A stretch of DNA of 58,530 nt from Chryseobacterium gilvum (GTDB lineage Bacteria; Bacteroidota; Bacteroidia; Flavobacteriales; Weeksellaceae). Positions 58,345 through 58,530 of the stretch are shown piece by piece. Location: contig NZ_JAOTEN010000006.1 in NCBI RefSeq assembly GCF_025628965.1, positions 1 through 58,530 of the forward strand, written 5' to 3'. The notes beneath the pieces were generated by a model. That model was not told the DNA's origin. It searched no databases and was given only the letters and a program-made list of their open reading frames with translations. Each line of letters begins with the position of its first letter. The first letter of the stretch is position 1. A program made the translations under genes and the position numbers.

Positions 58345-58450
58345 TTTTTCCGGGAGCTTTTCCCGCTTTCCACTGTATCTTTTTTGCGGGGGATCTGCGC
58401 TTCGCTTCGTCCCCCGCAAAAAAGGATGCCGTTTCTATCGGGGCTAGATA
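58345..58450. repeat. Palindromic intergenic repeat at the window end
   Basis: Two hairpins in one unit: CGGGAGCTTTTCCCG (58351-58365) and the 13-base arms TTTTTTGCGGGGG (58380-58392) / CCCCCGCAAAAAA (58411-58423), followed by GGATGCCGTTTCTATCGGGG and CTAG. The GC-rich stem stands out in AT-rich DNA. Similar text is common in flavobacterial genomes as I remember it; in this window it occurs once. Confidence 0.6.
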
Positions 58451-58530
58451 ATAACAATACTCATGAATTTTTAAAATAAGTATGGCTAATTTTATTATTG
58501 AAATATATACATCAATAACTATTTACAATA

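Overview
The window looks like chromosomal DNA of a flavobacterium of the Chryseobacterium type (Bacteroidota). The evidence is AT-rich DNA with almost no Shine-Dalgarno sequences, several promoters of the Bacteroidota form TAnnTTTG, type IX secretion parts and clients (SprA plus two proteins with C-terminal sorting tails), many SpII lipoproteins, and the gene run malic enzyme-ruvA-sprA-gcvH-vanZ. Species cannot be fixed from the sequence alone.

Layout. Bases 1-115 are the 3' end of a 5S rRNA and its terminator, so an rRNA operon lies just outside. Bases 215-9413 hold a 2,4-dienoyl-CoA reductase-like enzyme, an M1 peptidase, a four-gene minus-strand unit (unknown protein, multi-span membrane protein, histidine kinase, NarL-type regulator), a divergent lipoprotein that shares a repeated domain with the first gene of that unit, and clpB. 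Bases 9723-23777 are a phenylacetate catabolic cluster: tetR-paaE-A-B-C-(AT-rich orphan)-D-G-H-I-J-Y-(REP-type transposase and a secreted esterase)-Z. Together these genes epoxidise phenylacetyl-CoA, isomerise it to the oxepin, open the ring and beta-oxidise the product to acetyl-CoA and succinyl-CoA. The CoA ligase PaaK is not in the window. The hydratase at 26799 could supply the PaaF step. Spacers inside the cluster are unusually rich in palindromic repeats.

Bases 23841-28433 hold unlinked genes (SMI1/KNR4, SMUG2-like glycosylase, a type IX cargo, a tail-collar protein, an enoyl-CoA hydratase, a lipoprotein). Bases 28552-32960 look like one regulated membrane-associated unit: small membrane proteins, a winged-helix regulator with two matching operator palindromes, a metallophosphoesterase, a Coq4-like protein and a DUF4173 protein. 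Bases 33007-41135 hold lipoproteins, dtd, a Rieske-like lipoprotein, greA with a terminator-like hairpin in its leader, a HIT protein, clpX, a large type IX surface protein with a small C-terminal-anchor protein and a thioredoxin-like protein, and tRNA-Met. Bases 41136-41825 are a gene desert that may encode a small RNA. Then follow a minus-strand group (gtrA, plsC, a FucP-type transporter, DUF3810) and a plus-strand group (BadF-type kinase, maeB, ruvA, sprA, gcvH, vanZ). The window ends in a palindromic repeat.

The best candidates for something not yet described are the shared-domain gene pair beside the two-component system (4481-6734), the hairpin in the greA leader, the operator-linked membrane unit at 28.5-33 kb, and the terminator-defined transcript near 41.75 kb.
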